Virus record (IMG/VR): IMGVR_UViG_3300049793_000050
Span: 1-52,541 of that record
Source: a virus
Length of the DNA stretch: 52,541 bases
Reading direction: 5' to 3' (one strand)
A program made the translations under genes and the position numbers. Under the pieces are notes generated by a model that was not told the DNA's origin, searched no databases, and saw only the letters and a list, made by a program, of their open reading frames with translations. Positions 17,955 to 26,906 of the stretch are shown one piece after another. The number at the start of each line of letters is the position of its first letter. Position 1 is the stretch's first letter.

Positions 17955-18358
17955 CGACACGAGCCGAAATCACCGCCGCCGCGCTGTCAATGGTCGGCAC
18001 GCCATTCCATGCGCAAGGCCGGATGCCTGGCGTCGGGCTCGACTGCCTCGGCGTCATCGTGTGCGTGGCGAAGGCTTGCAATATCCCGCACCAAGACCGC
18101 ATCGCCTACCCGATGCGCCCGAACGGCGAACTGATGCCAGAACTGGACCGGCAATTCATGCGCATACACGGCGAGCCACAAGAGGGCGATGTCTTGCTGA
18201 TGGCGTTCGACGGCGAGCCGCACCACGTCGCCATCGTGGTCAGCGAAGGCCGGATCGTGCATGCCTACAGCACCGTGCGCAAGTGCGTCGTGCAGGCTTA
18301 TACCGATCACTGGCGCGCGAAAGTCAAAGCCGTCTATCGCTTTCCGGGAGTTGCATAA
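17951..18358 (+). CDS. Tail-tip NlpC/P60 peptidase
   Basis: A 135-residue cysteine peptidase (GTA ORFG14 / lambda gpK C-terminal type) that probably cuts peptidoglycan during DNA injection. The nucleophile is Cys32 in GLDCLGV. His92 in HHVAIVV is the catalytic base and His104 in VHAYS is a candidate third residue. ATG 17951 overlaps the previous stop, and the longer upstream frame is rejected. It abuts the hub gene with no gap. Confidence 0.9.
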   Translation: MTTRAEITAAALSMVGTPFHAQGRMPGVGLDCLGVIVCVAKACNIPHQDRIAYPMRPNGELMPELDRQFMRIHGEPQEGDVLLMAFDGEPHHVAIVVSEGRIVHAYSTVRKCVVQAYTDHWRAKVKAVYRFPGVA

Positions 18359-21300
18359 ATGTCGGGTAGCCAAGTCCTCGGAGCTGTTGCCGGGGTCGTT
18401 GTCGGCTATTTTTTCGGGCCACAAGCAGGGTTCGCGACTTATGCCGCAGTTTCCGGCGTCGGCGCCTATCTCAGCCAACCGGATAACGTCGGCCCAAAGC
18501 TGGAGGACTTACGCGTCCAGATGTCCAGCTACGGCGCAAATATCCCGTTCGAATGGGGCGTCAATCGCCACGCCGGCACGATCATGTGGCCGAAGATCCT
18601 GGATGCGGTCGAACATCAGCATGAAGAAAGCAGCAAGGGCGGGCCGAGCAATATCACCTTTACCTACACGCTATCCTGCGCCGTGCTGGTATGCGAAGGC
18701 CCGATAGCCGGTATCCGCCGCATTTGGGCGAATAAGAAAATCGTCTATGACATCTCGGCGTCCAATACCGGCGCGACGCAAGATCCGAAGATCGGCGCCG
18801 TTCGCTTCTATCTCGGCACCGAGGATCAAGAAGTCGACCCGCTGATCGAGGCGACAGACGGCGCCAGTCCGGCTTATCTCGGCTATGCGTATGTCGTGTT
18901 TGAAGATTACGACGTGACGGAGTTGAACGGGCGGCCGCCGCAGTGGGAATTCGAGGTAGTTGAGAGCGGCGCTGGCAATTACAACGAATTCATCGCCACC
19001 CAACAAGTGCTTCCTGCGACCGGCGGCTGGCGTGATATCGCTTGGAACGGATCACTCTATGTGGCGACGTGCTACGGTTCATCGCTCGTTGGCACGTCGC
19101 CCGATGGCGTGACGTGGACGCAGCGGACATTCTCCAATAACCTGAATTTCGGCATCACCGCCGGCGGCGCGATTTTCTGCATCGTCTGTTATAACTCAGG
19201 TACTGCGGCGACATCGACCGATGGCATTATCTGGACCACGCACGCGCTACCGGTGGGGGCGAGTGCATGGCACGATGTGGCATGGAATGGCACCGTGTTT
19301 TGTGCGACCGCTGCCGGCGCCAGCTGCGCGACCTCGCCTGAGGGCGCAACATGGACCGCGCAGACGATGCCAGCGGATGCCAACTGGTTGAAAATTGTCT
19401 GGAACGGCTCGGTATTCTGCGCGATCGCTCTCGATTCGCAGGTAGCAGTCTCAGTCAATGGCGTCGATTGGGCACTCGGCGTCGTGGCGCCAATCGATGC
19501 CATGTGGCGCGACATCGCATGGAATGGGACAGTATTTTGCGCGGTCGGGGATGACGGCGCGGCTGCTACATCGCCGGACGGGCTGACGTGGACAGAGCGC
19601 ACCATGCCGCCTGGCGCGAACTGGGCCGCGATCGCATGGAACGGGGATATTTTCTGCGCGCTGGCGAACGAGTCAACGATTGCGGCCACCTCGCCCGATG
19701 GCGTGACATGGACGCAACGGGTTATGCCGACCAACTCGAAGTGGATCAGCATCACCTCGGATGGATCGACCTTCGTCGGTATCGCGTCGGAATCATCCAT
19801 TGCGGTCACCATCACGTTCGATGATACGCTGTCGCCCGCGCAGGTGCCGCTCTCCACCATCGTGAGCGATATCTGCCTGCGCGCTGGCCTGACCGCTGAC
19901 GACATCGATGTAACGCAATTAACCGACCTGGTGGACGGTTATATTGTACCGAGACAGATGACCGCGCGCGCCGCGATCGAGCCATTGCAGGCGGCGTTCT
20001 ACGTTGATGCGGTCGAGTCCGACGACAAGATCAAGTTTGTTAAACGCGGTGCTTCGTCCGCTGTAACAATTCCGCAGGCCGAGCGCGCCGCGCATGAATT
20101 CGGGCAGACCATGCCGGATGCGCTGTCGATCGTGCGCGCATTCGAACTTGAGCTGCCGTATCAGTGCGATGTTGAATACCCAGATGTCGATGCGGATCAT
20201 CTGGTCGGCAATCAGTACGACCGCAGGATCACGAAAGATAGCAAGCAAAAAATCAACCTGCAACTGCCGATCGTGATGACGGCCGTCAAGGCCAAAGAGA
20301 TTGCGCGCGTGACGCTGTATCAGGCGTGGCTGAATCAGTCATACCGCTGGACGACAACAAGGAAATATGCGAAGTACGAACCGACCGATGTAGTCTCTTT
20401 GCCGACCGATGCCGCATCGTACACCGCCGTCATCACGAGTAAAAAAGAGCAGCCGAACGGCGTGATAGAGTGGGAAGGCCGCATGACGGCGGTCGATGTC
20501 TACGTGCAATCGGGGGCAGATGCAGCGCCGGCGAATTACATTCCGCAATCGGTATTCAGTCCGGATGTTACGACGCTGGTGCTGCTCGATATCCCCTTGC
20601 TGCGCGACGAAGACGACAGCGCAGGGTTTTACGTGGCGATGGGCGGTAGTGCAATACGGGTGCCGCTCGTGTTATTGCCGCTGCCAATTCCGACCCCGCC
20701 GCCAGACCCGGCACCCGGTCCGACGCCGACCTTGTATGTGGCGGCGACCGGATCCGATTCGAACCCTGGCACGCTAGCCTCACCATTCCTGACGATCGCG
20801 CACGCGGCTTCGGTCGCGGTGCCGGACGACGTGATATCGGTCGCGAGCGGCACCTATACCGGAAACCTCACGACCAGCGCCAGCGGCACGGCCGGACATC
20901 CAGTGACATACATCTCGGCCGTCAAGTATGGCGCGAAGATCATCGGCACAGGGACAGGGATTCACTGGACGGATAACGGCGACTACACCGATATCTCAGG
21001 ATTCGATGTAAGTGGCTCTGGCCGACTCGGGATATACACCACGGGCGATCACGTCACGGTTCATCACTGCTACGTGCACGACATCATGCTGACCGGCGGC
21101 GTGACCGGCGACGGCGGGGCAGGCATCCAGATGTTCGGCGCGTTCTCGACCGCGCATCACAATAAAGTCGTGCGCATCGCGGCTGGCGTGTCATCTGTTA
21201 CCGTGCAGGGTATTTACCTGCTTGGCGCGAGTGCGAATGCGTACGACAACATCGTCGGCGATATTTCGGCTTACGGTATCCACCAATGGCACGGCGGCAC

Positions 21301-21748
21301 GACTTCGACGTTCGACAGCAACACGGTATTCAACTGCGGCGGCGGCGGCATCCTGATCGGCGCCGGCGATTCCGGCATGTTGGCAGGAGGTTCTCAGCAT
21401 AATTTCATCACGAATAATATCGTCGCGAATTGCCCTGGGTACGGGGTGCGCGAATACTCCTACACCGGCACCGGCACGTCATACAACACTTATCGGAACA
21501 ATATCACTTACAACAACGCAGGCGGCAACGTGATGACGGCGACGGGCGATGTGATTGCCGATCTCTTCACCGCGAATCCGCTGTTCGTGAACTATCAGGC
21601 GGACGGCACCGGCGATTATCATCTGCAAGCGATTTCACCGGCGATCGGAGCAGGCAATGCGACGTATTCGCCAGCGACTGATTTCGATGACATCGCCAGG
21701 CCGCAGGGTGGCACGCCGGATATCGGGGCGCTCGAATATGTCGCATAA
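18359..21748 (+). CDS. J-like tail hub/fibre protein with inserted beta-propeller and C-terminal beta-helix
   Basis: An 1129-residue mosaic. Residues 1-205 are the N-terminal part of a GTA ORFG15/lambda J-like protein (SSYGANIPFEWGVNRHAG, EGPIAGIRRIWANKK). Residues about 221-490 are seven repeats of ~36 residues with consensus WxxIAWNGxxFCAxxxxxxxAxSPDGxTWT, read as a seven-bladed beta-propeller inserted in the hub. The J-like sequence resumes at LSTIVSDICLRAGLTADDID and runs to FYVAMGGSA. After a Pro-rich linker (about 20680-20735), residues ~787-1129 form a right-handed parallel beta-helix (YVAATGSDSNPGT start, PDIGALEYV end) like depolymerase or pectate-lyase-type domains. The rest of the J-like protein continues in the same frame after the stop. 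Confidence 0.85.
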   Translation: MSGSQVLGAVAGVVVGYFFGPQAGFATYAAVSGVGAYLSQPDNVGPKLEDLRVQMSSYGANIPFEWGVNRHAGTIMWPKILDAVEHQHEESSKGGPSNITFTYTLSCAVLVCEGPIAGIRRIWANKKIVYDISASNTGATQDPKIGAVRFYLGTEDQEVDPLIEATDGASPAYLGYAYVVFEDYDVTELNGRPPQWEFEVVESGAGNYNEFIATQQVLPATGGWRDIAWNGSLYVATCYGSSLVGTSPDGVTWTQRTFSNNLNFGITAGGAIFCIVCYNSGTAATSTDGIIWTTHALPVGASAWHDVAWNGTVFCATAAGASCATSPEGATWTAQTMPADANWLKIVWNGSVFCAIALDSQVAVSVNGVDWALGVVAPIDAMWRDIAWNGTVFCAVGDDGAAATSPDGLTWTERTMPPGANWAAIAWNGDIFCALANESTIAATSPDGVTWTQRVMPTNSKWISITSDGSTFVGIASESSIAVTITFDDTLSPAQVPLSTIVSDICLRAGLTADDIDVTQLTDLVDGYIVPRQMTARAAIEPLQAAFYVDAVESDDKIKFVKRGASSAVTIPQAERAAHEFGQTMPDALSIVRAFELELPYQCDVEYPDVDADHLVGNQYDRRITKDSKQKINLQLPIVMTAVKAKEIARVTLYQAWLNQSYRWTTTRKYAKYEPTDVVSLPTDAASYTAVITSKKEQPNGVIEWEGRMTAVDVYVQSGADAAPANYIPQSVFSPDVTTLVLLDIPLLRDEDDSAGFYVAMGGSAIRVPLVLLPLPIPTPPPDPAPGPTPTLYVAATGSDSNPGTLASPFLTIAHAASVAVPDDVISVASGTYTGNLTTSASGTAGHPVTYISAVKYGAKIIGTGTGIHWTDNGDYTDISGFDVSGSGRLGIYTTGDHVTVHHCYVHDIMLTGGVTGDGGAGIQMFGAFSTAHHNKVVRIAAGVSSVTVQGIYLLGASANAYDNIVGDISAYGIHQWHGGTTSTFDSNTVFNCGGGGILIGAGDSGMLAGGSQHNFITNNIVANCPGYGVREYSYTGTGTSYNTYRNNITYNNAGGNVMTATGDVIADLFTANPLFVNYQADGTGDYHLQAISPAIGAGNATYSPATDFDDIARPQGGTPDIGALEYVA

Positions 21749-21760
21749 CAAAGGGCTGCG

Positions 21761-22612
21761 ATGACTTGGAACGGCGCGACACTGTACAAAAGCGCGGATG
21801 GCGGATCGACCTATGACGCCGTGCTGTCGATGGCCAAGGCGGCCAGCATCGGCACGTCGGCCGGCGCACTCGGCGATTTCACCAGTGGGAACATCTTCGA
21901 CGAACTGAACACGGTCAGCGTCGTGATGAGCTCCGGTTCGCTGGTCAGTTATAGCGAGTTGCAGGCGCTGAACGGGGCCGGCTTGTGCGTGCTGGGCGCG
22001 GCAGGGCGGTGGGAAGTATTGCAGTACAAAACCGCGACACTGACAGGTGTCAACACGTACAAACTGAGCGGGCTATTGCGAGGTCGACGTGGGACCGAGT
22101 GGGCGCAAGGTCTGCATCAGGCTGGCGATACCTTCGTGCTGGCCAGCCTGACAGCATGGAGTCGCACCAATCCCGGCACCGCCGAGATTGGATTGGAGCG
22201 GATGTATAAGGGCGTCACATCCAAGACTTCGATTGCTGCCGCCAACGCGCAAAGCTTCGCGAATACTGCGGTCGGCCTGGAATGCTACGCGCCAGTACAG
22301 ATCGGCGGCGGAAGGAATGCGGCGAACGATGTAACGATCAACTGGATTCCGCGAACACGGATCGGGGGCGAGTGGCGCGATTACGTAGATGTGCCGCTCG
22401 GAGAAAGCGCCGAGGCATACCAGGTCGAAATTTGGAGCGGCGGGTACACGACATTGCTACGCACGATCACAGGCATATCCAGTCCGACCACAATCTACAG
22501 CGCCGCCGACCAGACAGCGGACGGCATCACTCCCGGCGATCCGGTGCATGTATCCATCTACCAACTGTCGGCAGTTGTCGGGCGCGGGTACGAGGCACGC
22601 GGCACCATTTAA
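21761..22612 (+). CDS. Detached C-terminal part of the J-like tail protein
   Basis: A 283-residue protein that matches the usual C-terminal continuation of ORFG15/J-like proteins: WNGATLYKSADGGSTYDAV, then YKLSGLLRGRRGTEWA. It lies in the same reading frame as the upstream gene, 12 bases after its TAA stop. ATG 21761 has an AAAGGG ribosome site seven bases upstream, so it is probably translated separately and may assemble with the N-terminal portion. Low-level stop read-through is an alternative. The split coincides with the beta-helix insertion. Confidence 0.8.
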   Translation: MTWNGATLYKSADGGSTYDAVLSMAKAASIGTSAGALGDFTSGNIFDELNTVSVVMSSGSLVSYSELQALNGAGLCVLGAAGRWEVLQYKTATLTGVNTYKLSGLLRGRRGTEWAQGLHQAGDTFVLASLTAWSRTNPGTAEIGLERMYKGVTSKTSIAAANAQSFANTAVGLECYAPVQIGGGRNAANDVTINWIPRTRIGGEWRDYVDVPLGESAEAYQVEIWSGGYTTLLRTITGISSPTTIYSAADQTADGITPGDPVHVSIYQLSAVVGRGYEARGTI

Positions 22613-22630
22613 CAATCAAGCAAACCACAC

Positions 22631-22655
22631 AAGCGGCCTTCGGGTCGCTTTTTTT
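22631..22655 (+). terminator. UUCG terminator before tail fibre gene
   Basis: AAGCGGCC pairs with GGTCGCTT across TTCG, followed by a T tract. Bases 22632-22655 repeat the terminator at 10248-10271 exactly. Confidence 0.85.
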
Positions 22656-22666
22656 ATGGGCGAACC

Positions 22667-24649
22667 ATGAGCAGCAGCACAACGCTAGTCGATACCGTCG
22701 CCAGTTCGCAGGCGCAAAAAGAAGTGACGTTGAACGCCGCGCTCGATGCGCTGAGTCAATCCATGATCTTCGGCAGGCGTGCGTCAACCACGTCCGGCCT
22801 GACCTGGGGCTATTACGGCGGCCGCTATACAAAGGCAGACGGCACGAACATTGCCGTCGCCAACGGTACGCTGACGCTGACGGCTTCGCTGACCAACTAT
22901 GTCGAGGTGAGCAGCCTGGGTGTAGTCAGCGTCAACACCAGCGCATTCACCGCCGGTAAAACGCCGCTTTATACCGTCGTGGCAGGCGCATCGACTGTCA
23001 CCAGCTACACCGATAACCGCGATGGCACGCAGGGGAATTACCTATCACGCGCCATCGCTGCAGCCTTGGCCGATGGCGACAAGGGCGATATCACCGTATC
23101 AGCATCCGGCGTGACCTGGACGATTGACAACGACGTCGTCACTTACGCCAAGATGCAGAACGTTTCCGCTACCGACAAACTGCTTGGCCGCAGCACCGCC
23201 GGCGCAGGCGACGTCGAGGAAATCACTTGCACCGCAGCTGGTCGTGCGCTGATTGACGACGCGGACGCTACCGCGCAACGTGCGACGCTTGGGCTGGTGA
23301 TTGGCACAAACGTTCAGGCCTATGACGCGGAACTCGCGGCGCTGGCCGGCCTGACATCGGCGGCAAACAAGGGCATCCAGTTCACCGGCAGCGGAACGGC
23401 GGCGACCTACGACCTGACGACAGCCGGCAAAGCCTTGCTCGATGATGCCGACGCCGCAGCGCAGCGCACCACGCTCGGGCTTGCCATCGGTACGAACGTG
23501 CAGGCGTACGATGCAGAACTGGCCGCAATCGCTGGCCTGACCTCGGCAGCAGATAAAGTTCCGTACTTCACCGGCAGCGGCACGGCAGCGCTGCTCACGC
23601 GCGATACCGACGTTAATCTGTCGGCCAATAGCGATACAGCGCTCGCCACGCAGAAAGCCGTCAAGGCCTACGTTGATGCGATAGCCACATCCGGCGCAAC
23701 AGACGTGATGATTTTCAAGGGCGTGATCGACTGCTCTGCGAATCCAAACTATCCCGCTGCTGACGCCGGCAATTTGCACAAAGTCAGCGTGGCCGGCAAG
23801 ATCGGTGGCGCGTCAGGTCCGAACGTTGAGGCTGGCGATACGCTGTACTGCATCACCGATTCCACGGCAAGCGGTAATCAGGCTACGGTCGGGGCGAACT
23901 GGAATATCTCGCAAGTCAACGTCGACGGCGCGGTCACTGGTCCAGCGTCGGCAACGGATAGCCATGTTGCGATGTTCAACGGATCGACCGGCAAGATTAT
24001 CAAGGATTCCGGCCTGACGCTCTCCGGCACTAATACCGGCGATCAAACGGCAGTCTCGGGCAATGCCGGCACCGCCACGGCACTAGCAAGCTCACGCAAC
24101 ATTGACGGTCAGGCGTTCGACGGCACCGCGAATATCACCGTCATCGCGCCGGGAACGCACGCAGCGACCGGCAAAACAACCCCAGTGGATGCCGACGAAA
24201 TGCCGCTTGTGGATAGCGCTGCATCGAACGTGTTGAAAAAGATCACGTGGGCCAACATCAAGGCCACGCTCAAGACCTACTTCGATACGCTCTATGCCAC
24301 CGTTTCGCAGCCGTTCGACCTGATGGCGTTCTATCCCGGTGTGCCGACCACCAGCGCCATCGTCACCCGCGTCCCGGTGGCGCGGGCCATCACATTCCCG
24401 GCGAATTTTTCCGGCAGCTATGCCAAGGCAGCGACGGCAGCGACGGCCAGCACAGCAATTGATGTGCAGAATAATGGCTCATCAATCGGGACCATCACAT
24501 TTGCCGCGGCCGGAACCATCGCTACTTTCACCACCGTAAGCGGTACGTCTAAATCGTTAGTGGCAGGGGATATTTTGTCGATTATCGCCCCAGCAAGTGC
24601 GGATGCAACAATCGCAAATATTGGATTCGTGTTGGCTGGAACGCGATAA
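22667..24649 (+). CDS. Tail fibre protein
   Basis: A 660-residue fibre. The N-terminus ([20 protein letters not shown]) is a conserved phage attachment segment for fibres that dock to the tail tip. Then follow low-complexity Ala/Thr/Gly fibre repeats including two tandem copies of a 62-residue unit ([20 protein letters not shown]). Later phrases such as LSGTNTGDQ and [19 protein letters not shown] are common in trimeric fibres. The C-terminal ~110 residues are a separate beta domain and the likely receptor-binding tip. It ends TAATG, shared with the next start. Confidence 0.85.
   Translation: MSSSTTLVDTVASSQAQKEVTLNAALDALSQSMIFGRRASTTSGLTWGYYGGRYTKADGTNIAVANGTLTLTASLTNYVEVSSLGVVSVNTSAFTAGKTPLYTVVAGASTVTSYTDNRDGTQGNYLSRAIAAALADGDKGDITVSASGVTWTIDNDVVTYAKMQNVSATDKLLGRSTAGAGDVEEITCTAAGRALIDDADATAQRATLGLVIGTNVQAYDAELAALAGLTSAANKGIQFTGSGTAATYDLTTAGKALLDDADAAAQRTTLGLAIGTNVQAYDAELAAIAGLTSAADKVPYFTGSGTAALLTRDTDVNLSANSDTALATQKAVKAYVDAIATSGATDVMIFKGVIDCSANPNYPAADAGNLHKVSVAGKIGGASGPNVEAGDTLYCITDSTASGNQATVGANWNISQVNVDGAVTGPASATDSHVAMFNGSTGKIIKDSGLTLSGTNTGDQTAVSGNAGTATALASSRNIDGQAFDGTANITVIAPGTHAATGKTTPVDADEMPLVDSAASNVLKKITWANIKATLKTYFDTLYATVSQPFDLMAFYPGVPTTSAIVTRVPVARAITFPANFSGSYAKAATAATASTAIDVQNNGSSIGTITFAAAGTIATFTTVSGTSKSLVAGDILSIIAPASADATIANIGFVLAGTR
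23240..23599 (+). repeat. Tandem 62-residue repeat inside tail fibre gene
   Basis: Unit 1 (23240-23425) and unit 2 (23426 to about 23599) encode near-identical sequence, e.g. [20 protein letters not shown] versus [20 protein letters not shown]. The copies have diverged at synonymous sites, so the duplication is not recent. Confidence 0.85.
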
Positions 24650-25359
24650 TGGCAGCGCCTACACTCGACGGCGTAGCGCATAACACAGCTACGAATGCGG
24701 CGTCTTACACGGTTACACTTACCACGACGAATGCGAATGACATCATCTGCGTGCTGGTCTATGTATCGAAAGGATCGTCCGGCACCGCGCCAGCCGTCAC
24801 ATCCGTAACAGCCAGCGGACTGACGTTCGCCAAGCGCGCATCAACCAACGGGTCAGTACAAGGGAATATGGAATTGTGGTGGGCGCTGTCGACATCAGCC
24901 CTCACCGCCAAGGTCATCACCGTCACCATACCAACAACGTACGACGATACCGCTTCGGTCGCATTCGGCGTCACTGGATGCTATACCGCGTCACCGTGGG
25001 ACAATAATTCCAACGTCCCGAAATACCTGTCGCAATTTTCAACGCCTAGCCATACCGGCGTCAGTACCAACGAGTCAAACGACTTTCTCATCTTCGCCAA
25101 CGGCAGCAACGGAGGGTGGGCTAGTTTAGGTACCATCCCTACCGGATTTACCAACGGCGACATCATCAATACCAACGGCGGCGCGCTGGCTGGATCGGTT
25201 GGGTTCGCCTACAAGGGCGTCACTGCTACGCAATCAAGCGCGACATTTACATGGGGTTCTGGCGTCCAACAGAAAAACGAATCGATCTTCGATGCGCTCA
25301 CCGCCGATGCGCCGGTAGTTCCATCTACGGCTCGACCGCAAGTCTGCGTCTGCACTTAA
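24649..25359 (+). CDS. Tail-associated beta-rich protein, possible receptor-binding accessory
   Basis: A 236-residue protein whose ATG shares a base with the fibre stop. It is Thr/Ser/Gly/Asn-rich throughout with beta-sandwich pattern (ASYTVTLTTTNANDIICVLV, VITVTIPTTYDDTASVAFGV) and no signal peptide. Similar jelly-roll-like proteins occur in phage tails and host adhesins. The coupled position after the fibre suggests a fibre tip, fibre chaperone or secondary receptor-binding protein. No catalytic motif seen. Confidence 0.5.
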   Translation: MAAPTLDGVAHNTATNAASYTVTLTTTNANDIICVLVYVSKGSSGTAPAVTSVTASGLTFAKRASTNGSVQGNMELWWALSTSALTAKVITVTIPTTYDDTASVAFGVTGCYTASPWDNNSNVPKYLSQFSTPSHTGVSTNESNDFLIFANGSNGGWASLGTIPTGFTNGDIINTNGGALAGSVGFAYKGVTATQSSATFTWGSGVQQKNESIFDALTADAPVVPSTARPQVCVCT

Positions 25360-25369
25360 TTTCAACCAG

Positions 25370-25390
25370 CCGCCTTCGGGCGGTTTTTTT
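25370..25390 (+). terminator. UUCG terminator
   Basis: CCGCC pairs with GGCGG across TTCG and runs into seven T, closing the fibre unit. Confidence 0.88.
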
Positions 25391-25414
25391 ACGCCTCATC
25401 AGCCAAGGAAAGTC

Positions 25415-25708
25415 ATGAGAACAGTAATCGTCACGCTTCAAACCGCCGTATCGCAACTCCCAGAAGGCACAATACCGGGCGGCATCAAGATCAGCTTTAC
25501 CGGTGGCGTAGTTCCGCCGCAGACCGTCGCATCTCCCTATTCCGCAACATTCAACAACGTCCCAGCAGGCGACTACATCGTGATCGCGCAGGCAGTTGAC
25601 AGCGCCGGCCAGCCTTTGGGCGACGCCAAGCAATCGACTCAATTCCATGTCTCCGCCAGCACTGTTGGCGTTGATGTTCCGATGCAGGTAACGGTCGCCG
25701 TCCAATAA
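25415..25708 (+). CDS. Small Ig-like/beta-sandwich protein
   Basis: A 97-residue protein that looks like a single beta-sandwich: MRTVIVTLQTAV, PYSATFNNVPAGDYIVIAQA, and a closing VGVDVPMQVTVAV strand. The phrase PAGDYxVxA is typical of Ig-like/CarboxypepD_reg-like folds found in phage tail accessory proteins. It is flanked on both sides by terminators and has an AGGAAAG ribosome site. Possibly a virion decoration protein. Confidence 0.55.
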   Translation: MRTVIVTLQTAVSQLPEGTIPGGIKISFTGGVVPPQTVASPYSATFNNVPAGDYIVIAQAVDSAGQPLGDAKQSTQFHVSASTVGVDVPMQVTVAVQ

Positions 25709-25714
25709 TTCGAC

Positions 25715-25738
25715 GCCCGCTTCGGCGGGCTTTTCTTT
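25715..25738 (+). terminator. UUCG terminator before lysis genes
   Basis: GCCCGC pairs with GCGGGC across TTCG, followed by TTTTCTTT. It separates tail genes from the lysis cassette. Confidence 0.8.
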
Positions 25739-25747
25739 GGGGTAGTC

Positions 25748-25951
25748 ATGCCAGATGAATCAATTGCAGTAGCCGCCGCGAAAGTGGCCCCGCCGGTAAT
25801 CATCACTGGCATCAATACTATTTTTGGATTCACTTTGAATGATTGGGTTGCGATCACCGCCATCGTGTATGCGGTACTGCAGACGATATTTCTAGTGGTC
25901 GACCGCATGAAGAAGCGTCGTAACAAGCGGAGGATTGATGGCGAAAAATAA
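25748..25951 (+). CDS. Putative holin / small membrane protein
   Basis: A 67-residue protein with one clear membrane helix (DWVAITAIVYAVLQTIFLVV, about residues 31-50), a weaker hydrophobic N-terminal segment, and a strongly basic tail (MKKRRNKRR). The charged C-terminus and position at the head of the lysis cassette fit a holin or antiholin. It overlaps the next gene by 14 bases. Confidence 0.6.
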   Translation: MPDESIAVAAAKVAPPVIITGINTIFGFTLNDWVAITAIVYAVLQTIFLVVDRMKKRRNKRRIDGEK

Positions 25952-26237
25952 ATTATTGGCCAGCCTGTCGATCCTGATCCTGCTGCTGATCGGCCAATGC
26001 GCGGCCCTGTTGGCCCCGTTCCGTGCGGCCTGGTCACTCCTGACCGGCAAGCCCGAACAGGCGCTGGAAATCGCCAAAGGTTACGACCTGCTCGGCAACA
26101 CGGTATTGAACGGCGCCGCCGGCGAATACATCAGCACTCGAGCGAACCGGGCCAAGTTGCAGGGCAAGCGCTGGGGCTGCCTGCTTTGCCGCTTGCTGGA
26201 CTGGATCACCGCAGACCATTGTAAAAACTCGGAATAG
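25938..26237 (+). CDS. Lysis-region membrane-anchored protein, unknown
   Basis: A 99-residue protein with a strong N-terminal hydrophobic helix (LLASLSILILLLIGQCAALL), followed by a soluble part ending RWGCLLCRLLDWITADHC. ATG 25938 follows a GGAGG-type site; a TTG three bases upstream is less likely. Families like this recur in phage lysis cassettes beside holins but have no assigned role. Could be a pinholin, antiholin or membrane-tethered regulator. Confidence 0.5.
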   Translation: MAKNKLLASLSILILLLIGQCAALLAPFRAAWSLLTGKPEQALEIAKGYDLLGNTVLNGAAGEYISTRANRAKLQGKRWGCLLCRLLDWITADHCKNSE

Positions 26238-26245
26238 GAGTAGGT

Positions 26246-26464
26246 ATGTTAGTCGAAAACTGGCAGGAAATTTTAACGAAGGCGTGGAGCGTCAAGTTCA
26301 ATATCGCCGCTACATTGTTCGGCGCCGCGGAAGTCGTGGTCGCGCTGGTGCAGCCGGCCAGCATCCCGCATGGCGTGTTTGCTGGGATCGCTGCGACGAT
26401 TTCGATTCTCTCGAACGTGGCGCGGTTGATGGCGCAAAAGGAGCTGGCAAGTGGCGACAAATAA
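26246..26464 (+). CDS. Holin (DUF7940-like)
   Basis: A 72-residue protein starting MLVENWQEILTKAWSVKF, an amphipathic N-terminal segment characteristic of a holin group seen with GH24 endolysins. Two membrane helices follow (FNIAATLFGAAEVVVALV and GVFAGIAATISILSNVARL). It overlaps the lysozyme start by 14 bases, which supports a holin-endolysin pair. Confidence 0.75.
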   Translation: MLVENWQEILTKAWSVKFNIAATLFGAAEVVVALVQPASIPHGVFAGIAATISILSNVARLMAQKELASGDK

Positions 26465-26906
26465 GCAGCGCGCGGCCTGGTGCGCCATTGCGGTGACCTG
26501 TGTTTCAGGCTTTGAGGGATTGCGCCAGGTTGCCTATTCCGACCCGGTAGGAATCCCAACAATTTGCTTTGGCGAAACCAAGGGCGTGCGTTTGGGCGAC
26601 CGCGCCACGATGGATGAGTGCAAGGGGATGCTGTCCGATTCGCTCGAGATTGCCAACCGCGGCGTCGATTCCTGTGTCCGTACTTATCTGCCAGATACCA
26701 GGCGCGCGGCCTTTGTCAGTATGACGTACAACATCGGCGTCGGCAATTTCTGCAGCTCAACTCTAGTGCGCAAGCTGAATTCGGGCGACGTTGTTGGCGC
26801 CTGCAATGAAATGCCGCGCTGGAACCGGGCGAAAGGCATTGTCCTGCCTGGGCTGACCAAACGGCGGGCATCAGAACGTGAAATGTGCCTGAAAGGATTG
26901 ATGTGA
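26451..26906 (+). CDS. Endolysin, GH24 lysozyme
   Basis: A 151-residue peptidoglycan hydrolase of the T4/P22 lysozyme family. The catalytic triad spacing matches T4 lysozyme: Glu22 in GFEGLR, Asp31 in YSDPVGIPT, Thr37. The N-terminus (AAWCAIAVTCVSGF) is mildly hydrophobic, so a weak signal-anchor-release function is possible, but it is shorter than typical SAR segments. GTG start at 26451 inside the holin gene. Confidence 0.92.
   Translation: MATNKQRAAWCAIAVTCVSGFEGLRQVAYSDPVGIPTICFGETKGVRLGDRATMDECKGMLSDSLEIANRGVDSCVRTYLPDTRRAAFVSMTYNIGVGNFCSSTLVRKLNSGDVVGACNEMPRWNRAKGIVLPGLTKRRASEREMCLKGLM

Noticed and set aside
19189-19905. 238-codon leftward frame with repetitive VHVSPSGDVA-type sequence
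   Set aside because: The repeats only mirror the propeller repeats of the J-like gene on the other strand.
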